Of a stretch of DNA of 38,807 bases, positions 23,691 through 34,235 are shown piece after piece. Below the pieces are notes generated by a model. The model was given only the letters and a program-made list of their open reading frames with translations. It made no database searches and was not told where the DNA came from. Both the position numbers and the translations under genes were made by a program. The stretch covers positions 1 through 38,807 of the forward strand of contig CAMLEO010000025.1 in assembly GCA_946478975.1 (NCBI GenBank). Reading direction: 5' to 3'. The DNA comes from an uncultured Steroidobacter sp. GTDB lineage: Bacteria; Pseudomonadota; Gammaproteobacteria; Steroidobacterales; Steroidobacteraceae. The stretch's first letter is position 1. Each line of letters starts with the position of its first letter.

Positions 23691-25727
23691 TTAAATCACA
23701 CCGGCGCGGCCGAGCACAGAGCGCACAGCCTCGACGACTCGCTCCGGCACGAATTCGAAGTAGCGCATCAGGTCCGCCGCCGGCGCCGATTCACCGAAAT
23801 GATCGATGCCGATGACAGCGCCGGAGCGGCCCACGTACTTGCGCCACAGATCCGGAACACCGGCTTCGACGGCGACAGCCGGCAGCTGCGAAGGCAGCAC
23901 TCGTTCGCGATACTCTGCCTCCTGACGATCGAACACGGTGGTCGACGGCATCGACACGACGCGAACAGGAATGCCCACCCGGGCCAACGCCTTCTGCGCG
24001 TCGACGGCGAGCGCAACTTCCGATCCGGTCGCGATGATGACGGCACGCGGCTCGCTCTCCGGCTCGACCAGCACGTAGCCGCCGCGCCGGATGTTTTCTA
24101 TTTCGGCCGCACCTCGACTTTGAAACGGCAGGTTCTGTCGGCTGAACACCAGACTGGTCGGGCCGCTGGTGCGCTCGATGGCGGCCGCCCATGCAACCGC
24201 GGTTTCCACGGTGTCGCACGGTCGCCAGACATCCATGTTTGGAATCAGCCGCAGGCACGCGAGATGTTCGATCGGCTGATGCGTCGGCCCGTCCTCGCCG
24301 AGCCCGATCGAATCGTGGGTGAACACGAAGATCGAGCGGATGTGCATCAAGGCCGCCATGCGCAGCGCGTTGCGTGCGTAATCGGAGAACGTTAGAAACG
24401 TGCCGCCGTAGGGAATGAATCCGCCGTGCAGCGCCAGCCCGTTCATGACCGCGGCCATGCCGAACTCGCGCACGCCGTAATAGAGATAGTTCCCTCCGCT
24501 GCCGCTCGTGAGCGGGTGCGAGCCCGACCACATCGTCAGATTCGAGCTGGCGAGATCGGCCGAACCTCCGATCAGCTCCGGCAGCGTGGGAGCAATGCCT
24601 TCGATCGCTTCCTGCGACGCCTTGCGTGTCGCAATCGTTGCCGCCTTCGCATGCGTGCGCGTGATCAGCCGGCGGACGACTTCACCAAAGCCGTTCGGCA
24701 ATTCGCCTCGCATGCGGCGATCGAACTCGCGACTCAACTCCGGATGAGCCGATGCGTAACTCGCCAGCCGACGTCGCCAGGCCTCTTCGATATCGGCACC
24801 GACGCCGCGGGCATCCCACAATTCATAAATATGAGAGGGGATCTCAAACGGCGGATAGTTCCAGCCGATGGTTGCTCGCGTGGCTGCGACTTCCTTCTCT
24901 CCTAGCGGCGCACCGTGCGTATCGTGGCTGCCGGCTTTATTCGGTGAGCCGTGGCCGATGACGGTCTTGCAACAGATCAGCGTCGGCTTGTCGGCCATCG
25001 ACCTGGCGGCGCGGATGGCGTTGTCGATCGCTTCGCTGTCGTGCCCATCGACGTGCGGCACCACGTGCCAGCCGTAGCTCGCGAAACGTCGCGGTGTGTC
25101 GTCGGTGAACCAGCCCGACACGTGGCCGTCGATGGAAATGCCGTTGTCGTCATAGAACGCGATCAGCTTGCCCAGGCCCAAGGTGCCGGCCAGTGAACAG
25201 GCTTCATGCGAGATGCCTTCCATCAAGCAGCCGTCGCCGAGAAACACATAGGTGTGATGATCGACGATCTCGTGACCGGGACGATTGAACTGCGCCGCGA
25301 GCAACTTCTCGGCGATGGCCATGCCGACAGCATTGGCGATGCCCTGGCCGAGCGGACCAGTGGTCGTTTCCACGCCGGGCGTCACGCCATACTCGGGATG
25401 GCCCGGCGTCTTGGAATGCAGCTGACGAAACCGTTGTAGCTGCTGCAGCGGCAAGTCATAGCCGGTGAGATGCAGCAGCGCATACAGCAGCATCGATCCG
25501 TGACCGTTCGAGAGCACGAAGCGATCGCGATTGAACCACTGCGGATTCGCCGGGTTGTGACGCAGGTGACGCTGCCACAAAACTTCCGCAATCTCCGCCA
25601 TGCCCATCGGCATGCCGGGATGGCCGGAGTTCGCCTTCTGAACCGCGTCCATCGCGAGAGCGCGCAGCACATTGATGGCATCTCGATGCGATCGATAGAC
25701 TTGCGACCGGTTGAGTTCTGCACTCAT
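23691..25727 (-). CDS. cbbT: Transketolase
   Basis: Thiamine diphosphate enzyme of 678 residues that moves two-carbon units in the regeneration phase of the Calvin cycle. Landmarks: '[20 protein letters not shown]' at the start, '[19 protein letters not shown]', the ThDP/Mg motif '[13 protein letters not shown]' and '[16 protein letters not shown]' in the pyrimidine domain. Its ATG overlaps the stop of the upstream phosphatase gene (ATGA), which fixes the start. A longer in-frame extension to 26090 is out of context, as it would overlap the phosphatase gene. Confidence 0.95.
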   Translation of the reverse strand: MSAELNRSQVYRSHRDAINVLRALAMDAVQKANSGHPGMPMGMAEIAEVLWQRHLRHNPANPQWFNRDRFVLSNGHGSMLLYALLHLTGYDLPLQQLQRFRQLHSKTPGHPEYGVTPGVETTTGPLGQGIANAVGMAIAEKLLAAQFNRPGHEIVDHHTYVFLGDGCLMEGISHEACSLAGTLGLGKLIAFYDDNGISIDGHVSGWFTDDTPRRFASYGWHVVPHVDGHDSEAIDNAIRAARSMADKPTLICCKTVIGHGSPNKAGSHDTHGAPLGEKEVAATRATIGWNYPPFEIPSHIYELWDARGVGADIEEAWRRRLASYASAHPELSREFDRRMRGELPNGFGEVVRRLITRTHAKAATIATRKASQEAIEGIAPTLPELIGGSADLASSNLTMWSGSHPLTSGSGGNYLYYGVREFGMAAVMNGLALHGGFIPYGGTFLTFSDYARNALRMAALMHIRSIFVFTHDSIGLGEDGPTHQPIEHLACLRLIPNMDVWRPCDTVETAVAWAAAIERTSGPTSLVFSRQNLPFQSRGAAEIENIRRGGYVLVEPESEPRAVIIATGSEVALAVDAQKALARVGIPVRVVSMPSTTVFDRQEAEYRERVLPSQLPAVAVEAGVPDLWRKYVGRSGAVIGIDHFGESAPAADLMRYFEFVPERVVEAVRSVLGRAGVI

Positions 25728-26431
25728 GCTATTGCCCTCAAAGTGTCGTCGCAGGAACGGGTGCTGAGCTCCAAGATGTGCTCGATGTTGCTGACGACCG
25801 CGTCGGGGTCCAGGTCCGCCAGCGGCAAATCGCGGTGATATCCATAATCGACCGCCACCACACGACAACCGGCAGCGTGCGCGGCGCCGATGTCGGCACG
25901 TGAATCGCCCACGCATAACATCCTCGCCGGCTCGACGGCAGCGTGAGCACAGGCTGCACGCAGCAGATTGGGGCTGGGCTTGCGATCTTCCGGTCGATCG
26001 GCACACAGCACCGCCGAAAAGAAATCTTTGAGGCCGGCGAACTCCAGCAGCGCAAGCGCAAACCGGCTCTCCTTGTTGGTCACACAGCACAGCGTACGGC
26101 CGCCTGTTCGGAGGGTCCGCAGCGTATTCACGACGCCAGGATAAATACGGCTGCGTTCGAACAGGCGTTGACCGTACAAGTTTCGAAACAACATCGCGGC
26201 GGTCGACTCCAGCGCGCGGTCGGATGCCACTCCGCTCAGCGCCAGCACCCGTTTCACCAGCTCATCGATACCGGCGCCAATCAGCTTCGGCACCTGCTGC
26301 TCGGGCAGCGGCCGACCGCCAAGCATGACCAGCATCATGTTGGCGGCCGAGCCCAAATCCGGCGCCGTGTCGATGAGCGTGCCATCCAGATCGAACGCGA
26401 CCGCTTCGATGCAATCGATGAGTTTCGGCAT
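25724..26431 (-). CDS. cbbZ: Phosphoglycolate phosphatase
   Basis: HAD-superfamily hydrolase of 235 residues that removes the phosphate from 2-phosphoglycolate, the product of RuBisCO oxygenation. HAD motifs: '[13 protein letters not shown]' (nucleophile Asp), '[11 protein letters not shown]', the lysine in 'DRKPSPNLL', and '[17 protein letters not shown]'. The ATG at 26431 has GAGG upstream; a TTG five codons earlier is less likely. It sits 32 bases after phosphoribulokinase and overlaps transketolase by 4 bases. Its place in a RuBisCO operon makes the photorespiratory substrate likely. Confidence 0.92.
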   Translation of the reverse strand: MPKLIDCIEAVAFDLDGTLIDTAPDLGSAANMMLVMLGGRPLPEQQVPKLIGAGIDELVKRVLALSGVASDRALESTAAMLFRNLYGQRLFERSRIYPGVVNTLRTLRTGGRTLCCVTNKESRFALALLEFAGLKDFFSAVLCADRPEDRKPSPNLLRAACAHAAVEPARMLCVGDSRADIGAAHAAGCRVVAVDYGYHRDLPLADLDPDAVVSNIEHILELSTRSCDDTLRAIA

Positions 26432-26463
26432 GGAGCACCTCGGCAAGCCTGGTCTTCATGGGA

Positions 26464-27390
26464 CTACACAGCCGGCTCGAACAACGCGTGGCTGCTGGTA
26501 CGCTGCGTCCGTCGCGCCAGCGACTCTTTGCGACGCTCGATCAGCCGCAGGATCATTGGCGTGAATATCAGCTGCATCGCCAGGTCCATCTTGCCGCCGG
26601 GGCACACGATGGTGTTCGCGCGCGACATGAACGAGCCGTGCAACATCGATAACAAATATGGAAAGTCGATGCCCTGAGGATTCGCGAACCGGATCACCAG
26701 CAGCGACTCTTCCGGCGTCGGGATGAAGCGCGCAATGAACGGATCCGACGTATCGACCACCGGCACGCGCTGGAAGTTGATGTGCGTGCGTGAGAACTGC
26801 GGGCAGATGTAATGAACATAGTCATGCATCCGCCGCAGGATGGTGTCGGCGACCGCCTCGGTGGAATAACCGCGCGTCGCGCGATCTCGATGCAACTTCT
26901 GGATCCATTCGAGATTGATGATGGGCACGACGCCGATCAGCAGATCCACGTGCTTCCAGATCTGAATCTCTTCGTGAGCCGCCGCGCCATGCAGTCCTTC
27001 ATAGAACAACACGTCGGTCGGGTCCGGCAGATCTTCCCATTCGGTGAACGTGCCGGGCTTCTGCGCGAACGGCGCCGCCTCGTGCTCGTCGTGCAAATAT
27101 CTGCGCCGACGGCCGCGGCCGCTTTCACCATAGGTCCGGAACAAGCCGTCCAGCTCGGGAAACAAATTCGCATCCGGTCCAAAGTGACTGAACTCGTGAT
27201 CGCCGCGTTCCACCGCCTCGGCCATTTTCTGCTTCATGCCGACGCGGTCGTAGCGATGGAAGCTGTCGCCTTCCACGAATGCAGCGGTGATCGATTCGCG
27301 CCGAAAGATCTGTTCGAACGTTCGCATGACCGTGGTCGTGCCGGCCCCGGAAGAGCCCGTGACCGCAATGATCGGATGAGTGGCTGACAT
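26464..27390 (-). CDS. cbbP: Phosphoribulokinase
   Basis: ATP-dependent kinase of 308 residues that makes ribulose 1,5-bisphosphate, the RuBisCO substrate; a hallmark of the Calvin cycle. It has the P-loop 'GSSGAGTTTVMRTF', 'EGDSFHRYDR', 'DVLFYEGLHG' and the 'RRMHDYVHYICPQFSRTHIN' region (landmarks) of the short octameric proteobacterial type. AGGAAC lies before the chosen ATG. It starts 8 bases after the FBPase stop, so the two are likely co-translated. Confidence 0.95.
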   Translation of the reverse strand: MSATHPIIAVTGSSGAGTTTVMRTFEQIFRRESITAAFVEGDSFHRYDRVGMKQKMAEAVERGDHEFSHFGPDANLFPELDGLFRTYGESGRGRRRRYLHDEHEAAPFAQKPGTFTEWEDLPDPTDVLFYEGLHGAAAHEEIQIWKHVDLLIGVVPIINLEWIQKLHRDRATRGYSTEAVADTILRRMHDYVHYICPQFSRTHINFQRVPVVDTSDPFIARFIPTPEESLLVIRFANPQGIDFPYLLSMLHGSFMSRANTIVCPGGKMDLAMQLIFTPMILRLIERRKESLARRTQRTSSHALFEPAV

Positions 27391-27398
27391 GGCGGTTC

Positions 27399-28469
27399 CT
27401 ATGCGGGACTTCTGAAGATGGTGCGGGTGCCGAACAACGGCGCCTTGAACTCGAAATCGTTGTACTCGCGGTGATAGCGCTCGATGCGCTCGACCTCCGC
27501 GCGTGCGCCGAATACAAAGCCGATGCGTTGATGCAGAGCCTCCGGTTTGATGTCGAGCACTGACTCGCGACCCGTGCTGGCGCGTCCGCCCGCCTGCTCG
27601 ATCAGAAAACCGATGGGATTCGCTTCGTACAACAGGCGCAGACGCCCCGCCTTCGCCAGATCCTTGCGGTCGCGCGGATACATATAAACGCCGCCACGCA
27701 TGAGAATGCGATGCGCCTCGGCAACCAGTGCAGCGACCCACCGCATGTTGAAGTCCTTGCCGCGCGGACCGTTCGCTCCGTCCTGGCACTCGCGCACGTA
27801 ACGTTTGATCGGCGTTTCCCAATGGCGCGAGTTCGATGCGTTGATTGCAAACTCCGATGTGCTCTCCGGAATGCGCAGATCCGGATGCGTCAGCATGAAT
27901 TCGCCGATCTCACGATCCAGCGTAAAGCCATGCACGCCGCGCCCCATGCTCAGCACCAGCATCGTGGATGGCCCATAGATCGCGTAGCCCGCGCACACTT
28001 GTTCGGTCCCCGGCTGCAAAAAATGCTCCTCGGACGGTTCCGTGACGCCGTCCGGGCACCGCAGCACCGAGAAGATGCTGCCGACGGCCATGTTCACGTC
28101 CACGTTCGAGGAGCCATCCAGTGGGTCGAACAGCAACAAATATTTGCCCCGCGGATACTCGACCGGAATCGCATACGGCGCGGCCATTTCCTCCGACACC
28201 ATGCCCGCGAGCTGGCCGCCCCATTCGTTGGTGCGAATGAAGATGTCGTTGGTGAGCACGTCGAGGCGCTTTTGGGTCTCGCCTTGCACGTTGATCGTAT
28301 CCACGTCGCCGAGCGCACCCGACAGCGCACCCTTGCCGATCAGCGTCGCGATGCGCTTGCATGCGAGGCGGATGTCGTTCACCAGCGCGGTGAAGTTTCC
28401 GGTCGCATGCTGGTGGCGGCGCTGCTCCTCGATCAGGAAGCGCGTCAACGTTCTGGGCGCGAAGGTCAT
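27399..28469 (-). CDS. cbbF: Fructose-1,6-bisphosphatase class I
   Basis: Metal-dependent phosphatase of 356 residues; it makes fructose 6-phosphate in the regeneration phase and in proteobacteria may also act on sedoheptulose 1,7-bisphosphate. The metal site '[15 protein letters not shown]' is intact, as are '[12 protein letters not shown]' and the substrate region 'GGVYMYPRD'. The ATG overlaps the cbbX stop by 4 bases. Length and sequence fit class I (FBPaseI), not the bifunctional GlpX type. Confidence 0.95.
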   Translation of the reverse strand: MTFAPRTLTRFLIEEQRRHQHATGNFTALVNDIRLACKRIATLIGKGALSGALGDVDTINVQGETQKRLDVLTNDIFIRTNEWGGQLAGMVSEEMAAPYAIPVEYPRGKYLLLFDPLDGSSNVDVNMAVGSIFSVLRCPDGVTEPSEEHFLQPGTEQVCAGYAIYGPSTMLVLSMGRGVHGFTLDREIGEFMLTHPDLRIPESTSEFAINASNSRHWETPIKRYVRECQDGANGPRGKDFNMRWVAALVAEAHRILMRGGVYMYPRDRKDLAKAGRLRLLYEANPIGFLIEQAGGRASTGRESVLDIKPEALHQRIGFVFGARAEVERIERYHREYNDFEFKAPLFGTRTIFRSPA

Positions 28470-29371
28470 GTGTGCAACTCCCCATCTGCGAACACGCGGC
28501 TGGCACGAATGTCGGTCGCCTCGATGGTCATGAGCTCTTCCCGGGCGATCGGGCTGTCGAGCTTTGCAAACAAACGGCTCGCCTGGCGCAGGCGGGCGCG
28601 ATCGAGCGCGTTGCGAATCGATCGGGCATTGGCGAAGTGCGGCTGCTGCTGCCGTCGCTCGATGTATTCTTCCAGCGCCACCTTCGCATCGCCGCTCAGC
28701 GTGTATTGCATTTGTTCGAGCATCAGGTCCGCGATGGCCAGCAGCTCCGCGGGCGTGTAGTCCGGAAACGCAATGTGATGCGCGATGCGTGAAGACAGGC
28801 CAGGATTGCTGCGGAAGAAACGATCCATGCGGTCTTCGTAGCCGGCCAGGATCACCACCAGGTCGTCCCGATGGTTCTCCATCTCCTGCAACAGGATCTC
28901 GATGGCTTCCTGGCCGTAGTCCCGCTCGTTCTCCGGTCGATACAAGTAATACGCTTCGTCGATGAACAGCACGCCGCCCATGGCGCGCTTGAGCACTTCA
29001 CGGGTTTTCGGTGCGGTGTGGCCGATGAACTGGCCGACCAGGTCGTCGCGCGTCACCGCCACCATGTGACCTTTGCGCACATAGCCGAGGCGATGCAGGA
29101 TCTCCGCCATGCGCAGGGCGACGGTCGTCTTGCCGGTGCCCGGATTGCCGGTGAAGCTCATGTGCAGAGACAACGCTTCGGTGCTCAACCCGCCCTGCCG
29201 GCGTAGAGCGTCGACCAACAGCAGCGCACAGATGTCACGAATGCGGCTCTTGACCGGCGCCAGGCCGACCAGCTCGGCATCGAGCTGATCGAGCACATCG
29301 GCAACGTGCGAGTCCCGGAACGCAGCGCCGAGATCGAAACGGTCGTCAGCAGTTTTCAGCACCGAGTTCAT
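28466..29371 (-). CDS. cbbX: Red-type RuBisCO activase
   Basis: AAA+ ATPase of 301 residues that pulls on the RuBisCO large subunit C terminus to release inhibitory sugar phosphates. It has Walker A 'GNPGTGKTT', Walker B '[11 protein letters not shown]', the pore region around '[11 protein letters not shown]', sensor residues in '[13 protein letters not shown]' and the '[17 protein letters not shown]' arginine-finger region. GGGGAG precedes the ATG. It follows cbbS by 12 bases. CbbX goes with red-type form IC/ID RuBisCO, in agreement with the large subunit here. Confidence 0.95.
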   Translation of the reverse strand: MNSVLKTADDRFDLGAAFRDSHVADVLDQLDAELVGLAPVKSRIRDICALLLVDALRRQGGLSTEALSLHMSFTGNPGTGKTTVALRMAEILHRLGYVRKGHMVAVTRDDLVGQFIGHTAPKTREVLKRAMGGVLFIDEAYYLYRPENERDYGQEAIEILLQEMENHRDDLVVILAGYEDRMDRFFRSNPGLSSRIAHHIAFPDYTPAELLAIADLMLEQMQYTLSGDAKVALEEYIERRQQQPHFANARSIRNALDRARLRQASRLFAKLDSPIAREELMTIEATDIRASRVFADGELHT

Positions 29372-29383
29372 CCAGCGTCTCCC

Positions 29384-29800
29384 CTAATACCGCTGCCCCT
29401 GTGGCCTTTGCGTCGCATACGAACGCAACGAATATCGAACTTGCCGCCCCGGTCCTTCCTGCCGCTGCAGCTCGAATCCCGGTTCTTCCGCCGGCCGCGC
29501 CACGATGAACGACAGGCGCAGCGACTCGATGCCGCGCGTGGAGTCGAACGCATTCAACTTGACGTAGCGGTTGGGAAACGTTTTCCGGCAGGCGTCGACC
29601 TCTCGCATGATTCCCGCGGCGTCCTTCAGGTCGAACATCGGAATCCCAAACATTTCCCAATAGGTGTTGCGCGGATGCGGATCGTCGGTGTGCTCCACTG
29701 ACACGGCCCAGCCGCGCTCCAGGCAGTACTCGATCTGCGAGCTGATCTGCGCGTCGGTGAGATCGGGAAGAAACGAAAACGTACCTTGGGTGAGTCGCAT
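29384..29800 (-). CDS. cbbS: RuBisCO small subunit, red type
   Basis: Small subunit of 138 residues. '[23 protein letters not shown]' (landmark), '[17 protein letters not shown]' and '[20 protein letters not shown]' are typical, and the C-terminal extension after 'FIVARP' is that of red-type small subunits, which forms the beta-hairpins lining the central channel. GGAGAG precedes the ATG. It lies 13 bases after cbbL. Confidence 0.95.
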   Translation of the reverse strand: MRLTQGTFSFLPDLTDAQISSQIEYCLERGWAVSVEHTDDPHPRNTYWEMFGIPMFDLKDAAGIMREVDACRKTFPNRYVKLNAFDSTRGIESLRLSFIVARPAEEPGFELQRQEGPGRQVRYSLRSYATQRPQGQRY

Positions 29801-29813
29801 GTTGCTCTCCGGA

Positions 29814-31343
<1,530 letters not shown>

Positions 31344-31366
31344 CTATTAGGTCCAATTCGAAATAG

Positions 31367-31395
31367 TTGACCCCAGCATTAATTTTCCTTATGTA
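31367..31395 (+). promoter_or_regulatory. Putative cbbR promoter
   Basis: TTGACC, a 17-base spacer and TATGTA, in the direction of cbbR and about 35 bases before its ATG. The -35 fits sigma-70 well; the -10 is only fair. The TTA-N7-TTA motif overlaps it, which would allow autorepression by CbbR. Confidence 0.4.
31379..31391. promoter_or_regulatory. CbbR-type TNA-N7-TNA motif
   Basis: TTA-ATTTTCC-TTA matches the T-N-A-N7-T-N-A core described for CbbR binding sites. A single match in A+T-rich DNA can occur by chance; its place between cbbR and cbbL supports it. Confidence 0.45.
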
Positions 31396-31428
31396 TGTCG
31401 AACCGAAGGTTCGCCATCGACGCGTGCC

Positions 31429-32370
31429 ATGCGCAACATCACTTTGCGGCAGATGCGTGTTTTTGCAGCCGTCGCGCGCACACGATCATTCACTCGCGCC
31501 GCTCGCGAGCTGCATCTGACGCAGCCGGCGATCTCTCAGCAGATCAAGCTGCTGGAGACGGAGATCGGCCTGCCGTTGCTCGAACACGTCGGCCGGCAGA
31601 TTCATCTCACCGCCGCCGGCGATGAGTTGTTACGTTATGCGTCTGAGATAACGGAGCTGCTGCGTGAAGCTGGCGAGTCGCTGGCAGCGATGCGCGGCCT
31701 CAAGCGTGGCGTGCTGAAGCTCGGCACAGTGAGCACAGCAAAGTATTTCGCGCCGTCGCTGCTGTCGGCATTTGCGCCGGCGTATCCGGAAGTCACCATC
31801 CGCTTCACCGTCGGCAATCGCGAAGAAATCATCAAACAGCTGGCATCGAACGAGACTGACCTGGTGATCATGGGCCGACCGCCGCGCGAACTGGTCACCG
31901 TGGCGGAGCCGTTCGCGAAACATCCATTGGTCATCATCGCCTCGCCGAATCACCCGCTTGCCGGCAAGCGCCGCATCCCGTTACAGCGGCTCGGCAGCGA
32001 GAATTTCATCATTCGCGAGGAAGGCTCCGGAACGCGCGCCGCGATGGAGCACGTGTTCGGCAAACATGGCGTGCCGATTCACGCGTCCATGGAAGTCAGC
32101 AGCAACGAGACCATCAAGCAGGCGGTGATGGCCGGCATGGGCATCAGCTTTATTTCCATTCACACCGTCGCCCTGGAGCTCGCGGTCGGCAAGCTGGTGA
32201 CCTTGAATGTGACTGGCCTGCCGCTGATTCGCGACTGGTTCGTGATTCACCTGAAAGACAAGCGGCTGTCGCCGATCGCTGCTGCGTTTCGCAGCTTCCT
32301 GCTGGAGCATGGCGCGGCCATCATCGAGAAGACGATCGAAGAGAACAAGCCGATTCTGCTGGCTACTTAG
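31429..32370 (+). CDS. cbbR: LysR-type regulator of the cbb operon
   Basis: LysR-family activator of 313 residues. The N-terminal winged helix ('LRQMRVFAAVARTRSFTRAA', 'LHLTQPAISQQIKLLE') is followed by a periplasmic-binding-protein-like effector domain ('VLKLGTVSTAKYFAPSLLSAF', 'ETDLVIMGRPP', 'REEGSGTRAAMEHVF'). Members at this position sense metabolites such as RuBP or NADPH and activate the cbb promoter. It is transcribed away from cbbL. Its stop lies inside the 3' end of the convergent glycosyltransferase gene (8-base overlap). Confidence 0.93.
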   Translation: MRNITLRQMRVFAAVARTRSFTRAARELHLTQPAISQQIKLLETEIGLPLLEHVGRQIHLTAAGDELLRYASEITELLREAGESLAAMRGLKRGVLKLGTVSTAKYFAPSLLSAFAPAYPEVTIRFTVGNREEIIKQLASNETDLVIMGRPPRELVTVAEPFAKHPLVIIASPNHPLAGKRRIPLQRLGSENFIIREEGSGTRAAMEHVFGKHGVPIHASMEVSSNETIKQAVMAGMGISFISIHTVALELAVGKLVTLNVTGLPLIRDWFVIHLKDKRLSPIAAAFRSFLLEHGAAIIEKTIEENKPILLAT

Positions 32371-34072
32371 GTGGTTCGGCCGGGACGTGATAACCGTGCC
32401 ATTCGACCAGCTGTCGTTCGGCAGCGGCGCGTTCCGACTCGGCGCGCTTGGCATCGGTGAGATCGCGGTTCACTTCGAGCACCAGCCAGCGGCCGCTGTG
32501 CTGTGCCAGTACTGCCAGGCGTGCATCGACGACCACCTCGCGCCCGTCGCGATTTCGATGTCGCAGCTCGCCCACCCAGACACCGAATCGCGCCAGCGTG
32601 CGTTCCAGGTGATTTACGCCGCCAGTGAGCTGGGTCCGCAGCAGCTCGTGCGTGACTCGACCCTGCGCTTCGGTGCGGCTAAAGCCGTACAGCTGCTCGG
32701 CCGCACGGTTCCAGTACATGATGCCGCCGCCTTCCATCTCCCAGATGATGATCGCATCGTGGGTGTATTCGAGCAGCTCGGTGTCCCAGCGCCGCACATC
32801 GCCGTTGCGAGTGTTCGCATAGGTGAGCGGCACATCGGGCTCCACGCTTCGCTCGGTGAGGAGTTGTTTGAACAGCTCCAGGTATCGTACGGCGACGGTT
32901 TCGAATTCAAACTTCGACTGCACGGCCGCACGTGCTTGGGTGCTGAGCTCGCTCCATCGCTCGCGGGCGGCAAGTGCCTGTTCGATCGTTGCAGCCACCG
33001 CCGGCACATTGCCGATGGGAATCGACCAGCCATTGCGATCGTTCACGATGACTTCGGGCGCGACGCCGACCGGCGTCGAGATGCTGGGCAGGCCCGCGGC
33101 CATCGCTTCGATGAGCGATACGCCAAACCCTTCGCTCTCGCTGCACTGGACGAACAGGTCGCTGGCTGCCAGGTACGGTGTCACATCGGCAACGTGGCCC
33201 ACGAATGTGACTCGATGTTCCAATCCTGCTGCGGCCACGCGGCTCCGCAGCTGCGCTTCGCAATTGTCGAAAGATCGATCGCCGCCGCCGACCAGCACCA
33301 GATGCGCCCGACGATTGCGCGCAGCGAGCTGCGCCCACGCCTCGATCAATGTCATCAATCCTTTGGCCCGTGACAACCGGCCTGTGTAGACGACGATGTC
33401 GCCGTCGGGCAGCGCGAGCTCACGACGCAGCTCGGCTTTGTTTCTGGTCAATGCCGTCGTATTCAAAGCGACGCCATTCGGCACCCGAGCAATCGTGAGC
33501 GCCGTCCCGAATCGTCGTCGCAGCTCGGCTTCGATTTCTGATGAGATGGCGACGACGGCAGCGGCACGTCCCAACAGCATGTCACGTGCGCGAGCCCAGA
33601 GTCGGGTCAGCAGCGACGTTCCTTTCAAACCCATGCGCTCCAGGCTTTCGGGCGTCAGCGCGTGTTGCAACTCCGCCAGGGCATCGATCTTGATGACATA
33701 GCGCTTGCGGCAGACTGCGGTGGCAACGAAGGTTGGAATCAATACACCCTTCACGCCCTGAACAAACAACACGTCGTAGGCACCGCGGTGTCGCACCAGG
33801 TGCCAGAACAATCCGGTCAGGAAATACAGCGTGCGCGGAATTGCGGCCCAGCCGCGGCCCTTGAGCAGCCCGGTCGGCGGCAGGCGGGTGATATCGATTC
33901 CGTCGATGACTTCGTGAGCATTCGAGCCGTGAAAGTTACGACGAGTCACTGCACGTACGGCCACGCCCTGACGGATCAGGTGTCGCGCCAGCTCGAAGGC
34001 CTGCCGGCCCTGCCCGCCTTGATCTTCCGGATGAAATATTTCAGAGACGATGCAGACCCGCGGCAACGTCAT
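32363..34072 (-). CDS. GT4 glycosyltransferase fused to a C-terminal PAS domain
   Basis: Protein of about 569 residues. The first 400 or so form a GT-B fold glycosyltransferase of family 4: 'IVSEIFHPEDQGGQGRQAFE' with the glycine-rich N-terminal loop, 'VAISSEIEAELRRRFG', 'VPNGVALNT', 'VYTGRLSRAKGLMTLIEAW', and the donor-binding 'SESEGFGVSLIEAMAAGLP' with the EX7E glutamates. From about residue 440 a PAS domain follows ('LLEYTHDAIIIWEMEGGGIMYWN', landmark; 'AAEQLYGFSRTEAQGR'; 'NRDGREVVVDARLAVL'; 'EVNRDLTDAKRAE'), and the protein ends about 25 residues later with no kinase, GGDEF or other output domain. The ATG at 34072 is chosen for family fit; a TTG at 34129 adds 19 residues. Donor and acceptor sugars are unknown. 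A ligand-gated transferase is a possibility (inference). Confidence 0.88.
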   Translation of the reverse strand: MTLPRVCIVSEIFHPEDQGGQGRQAFELARHLIRQGVAVRAVTRRNFHGSNAHEVIDGIDITRLPPTGLLKGRGWAAIPRTLYFLTGLFWHLVRHRGAYDVLFVQGVKGVLIPTFVATAVCRKRYVIKIDALAELQHALTPESLERMGLKGTSLLTRLWARARDMLLGRAAAVVAISSEIEAELRRRFGTALTIARVPNGVALNTTALTRNKAELRRELALPDGDIVVYTGRLSRAKGLMTLIEAWAQLAARNRRAHLVLVGGGDRSFDNCEAQLRSRVAAAGLEHRVTFVGHVADVTPYLAASDLFVQCSESEGFGVSLIEAMAAGLPSISTPVGVAPEVIVNDRNGWSIPIGNVPAVAATIEQALAARERWSELSTQARAAVQSKFEFETVAVRYLELFKQLLTERSVEPDVPLTYANTRNGDVRRWDTELLEYTHDAIIIWEMEGGGIMYWNRAAEQLYGFSRTEAQGRVTHELLRTQLTGGVNHLERTLARFGVWVGELRHRNRDGREVVVDARLAVLAQHSGRWLVLEVNRDLTDAKRAESERAAAERQLVEWHGYHVPAEPPK

Positions 34073-34119
34073 GTCAACGCTCTTTAGTTGTTGCACGTTG
34101 ACCACGGAAGAAGGCAGAT

Positions 34120-34158
34120 TTTGTGCCAACGCGAGCGCACCGCCCGCGCTGGCACAAA
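34120..34158. promoter_or_regulatory. Long inverted repeat upstream of the GT-PAS gene
   Basis: Perfect 9-bp arms TTTGTGCCA / TGGCACAAA separated by 21 bases rich in G+C, 48 bases before the GT-PAS ATG. It could be a regulator site or a leader hairpin. Confidence 0.4.
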
Positions 34159-34190
34159 CCGGCCCCTTTCAACAGCCGCCGTAACCTGCG

Positions 34191-34214
34191 AAAGGAAGTT
34201 TTTTCATTTCCTTT
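34191..34214 (-). terminator. Probable terminator of the GH28-GH29 operon
   Basis: AAAGGAA / TTCCTTT arms with a 10-base A/T-rich loop, 22 bases after the fucosidase stop. The position fits termination of that operon; the stem is weak and T-runs lie only in the loop. Confidence 0.4.
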
Positions 34215-34235
34215 GCAAGTTTGTCCGTCACGCCG

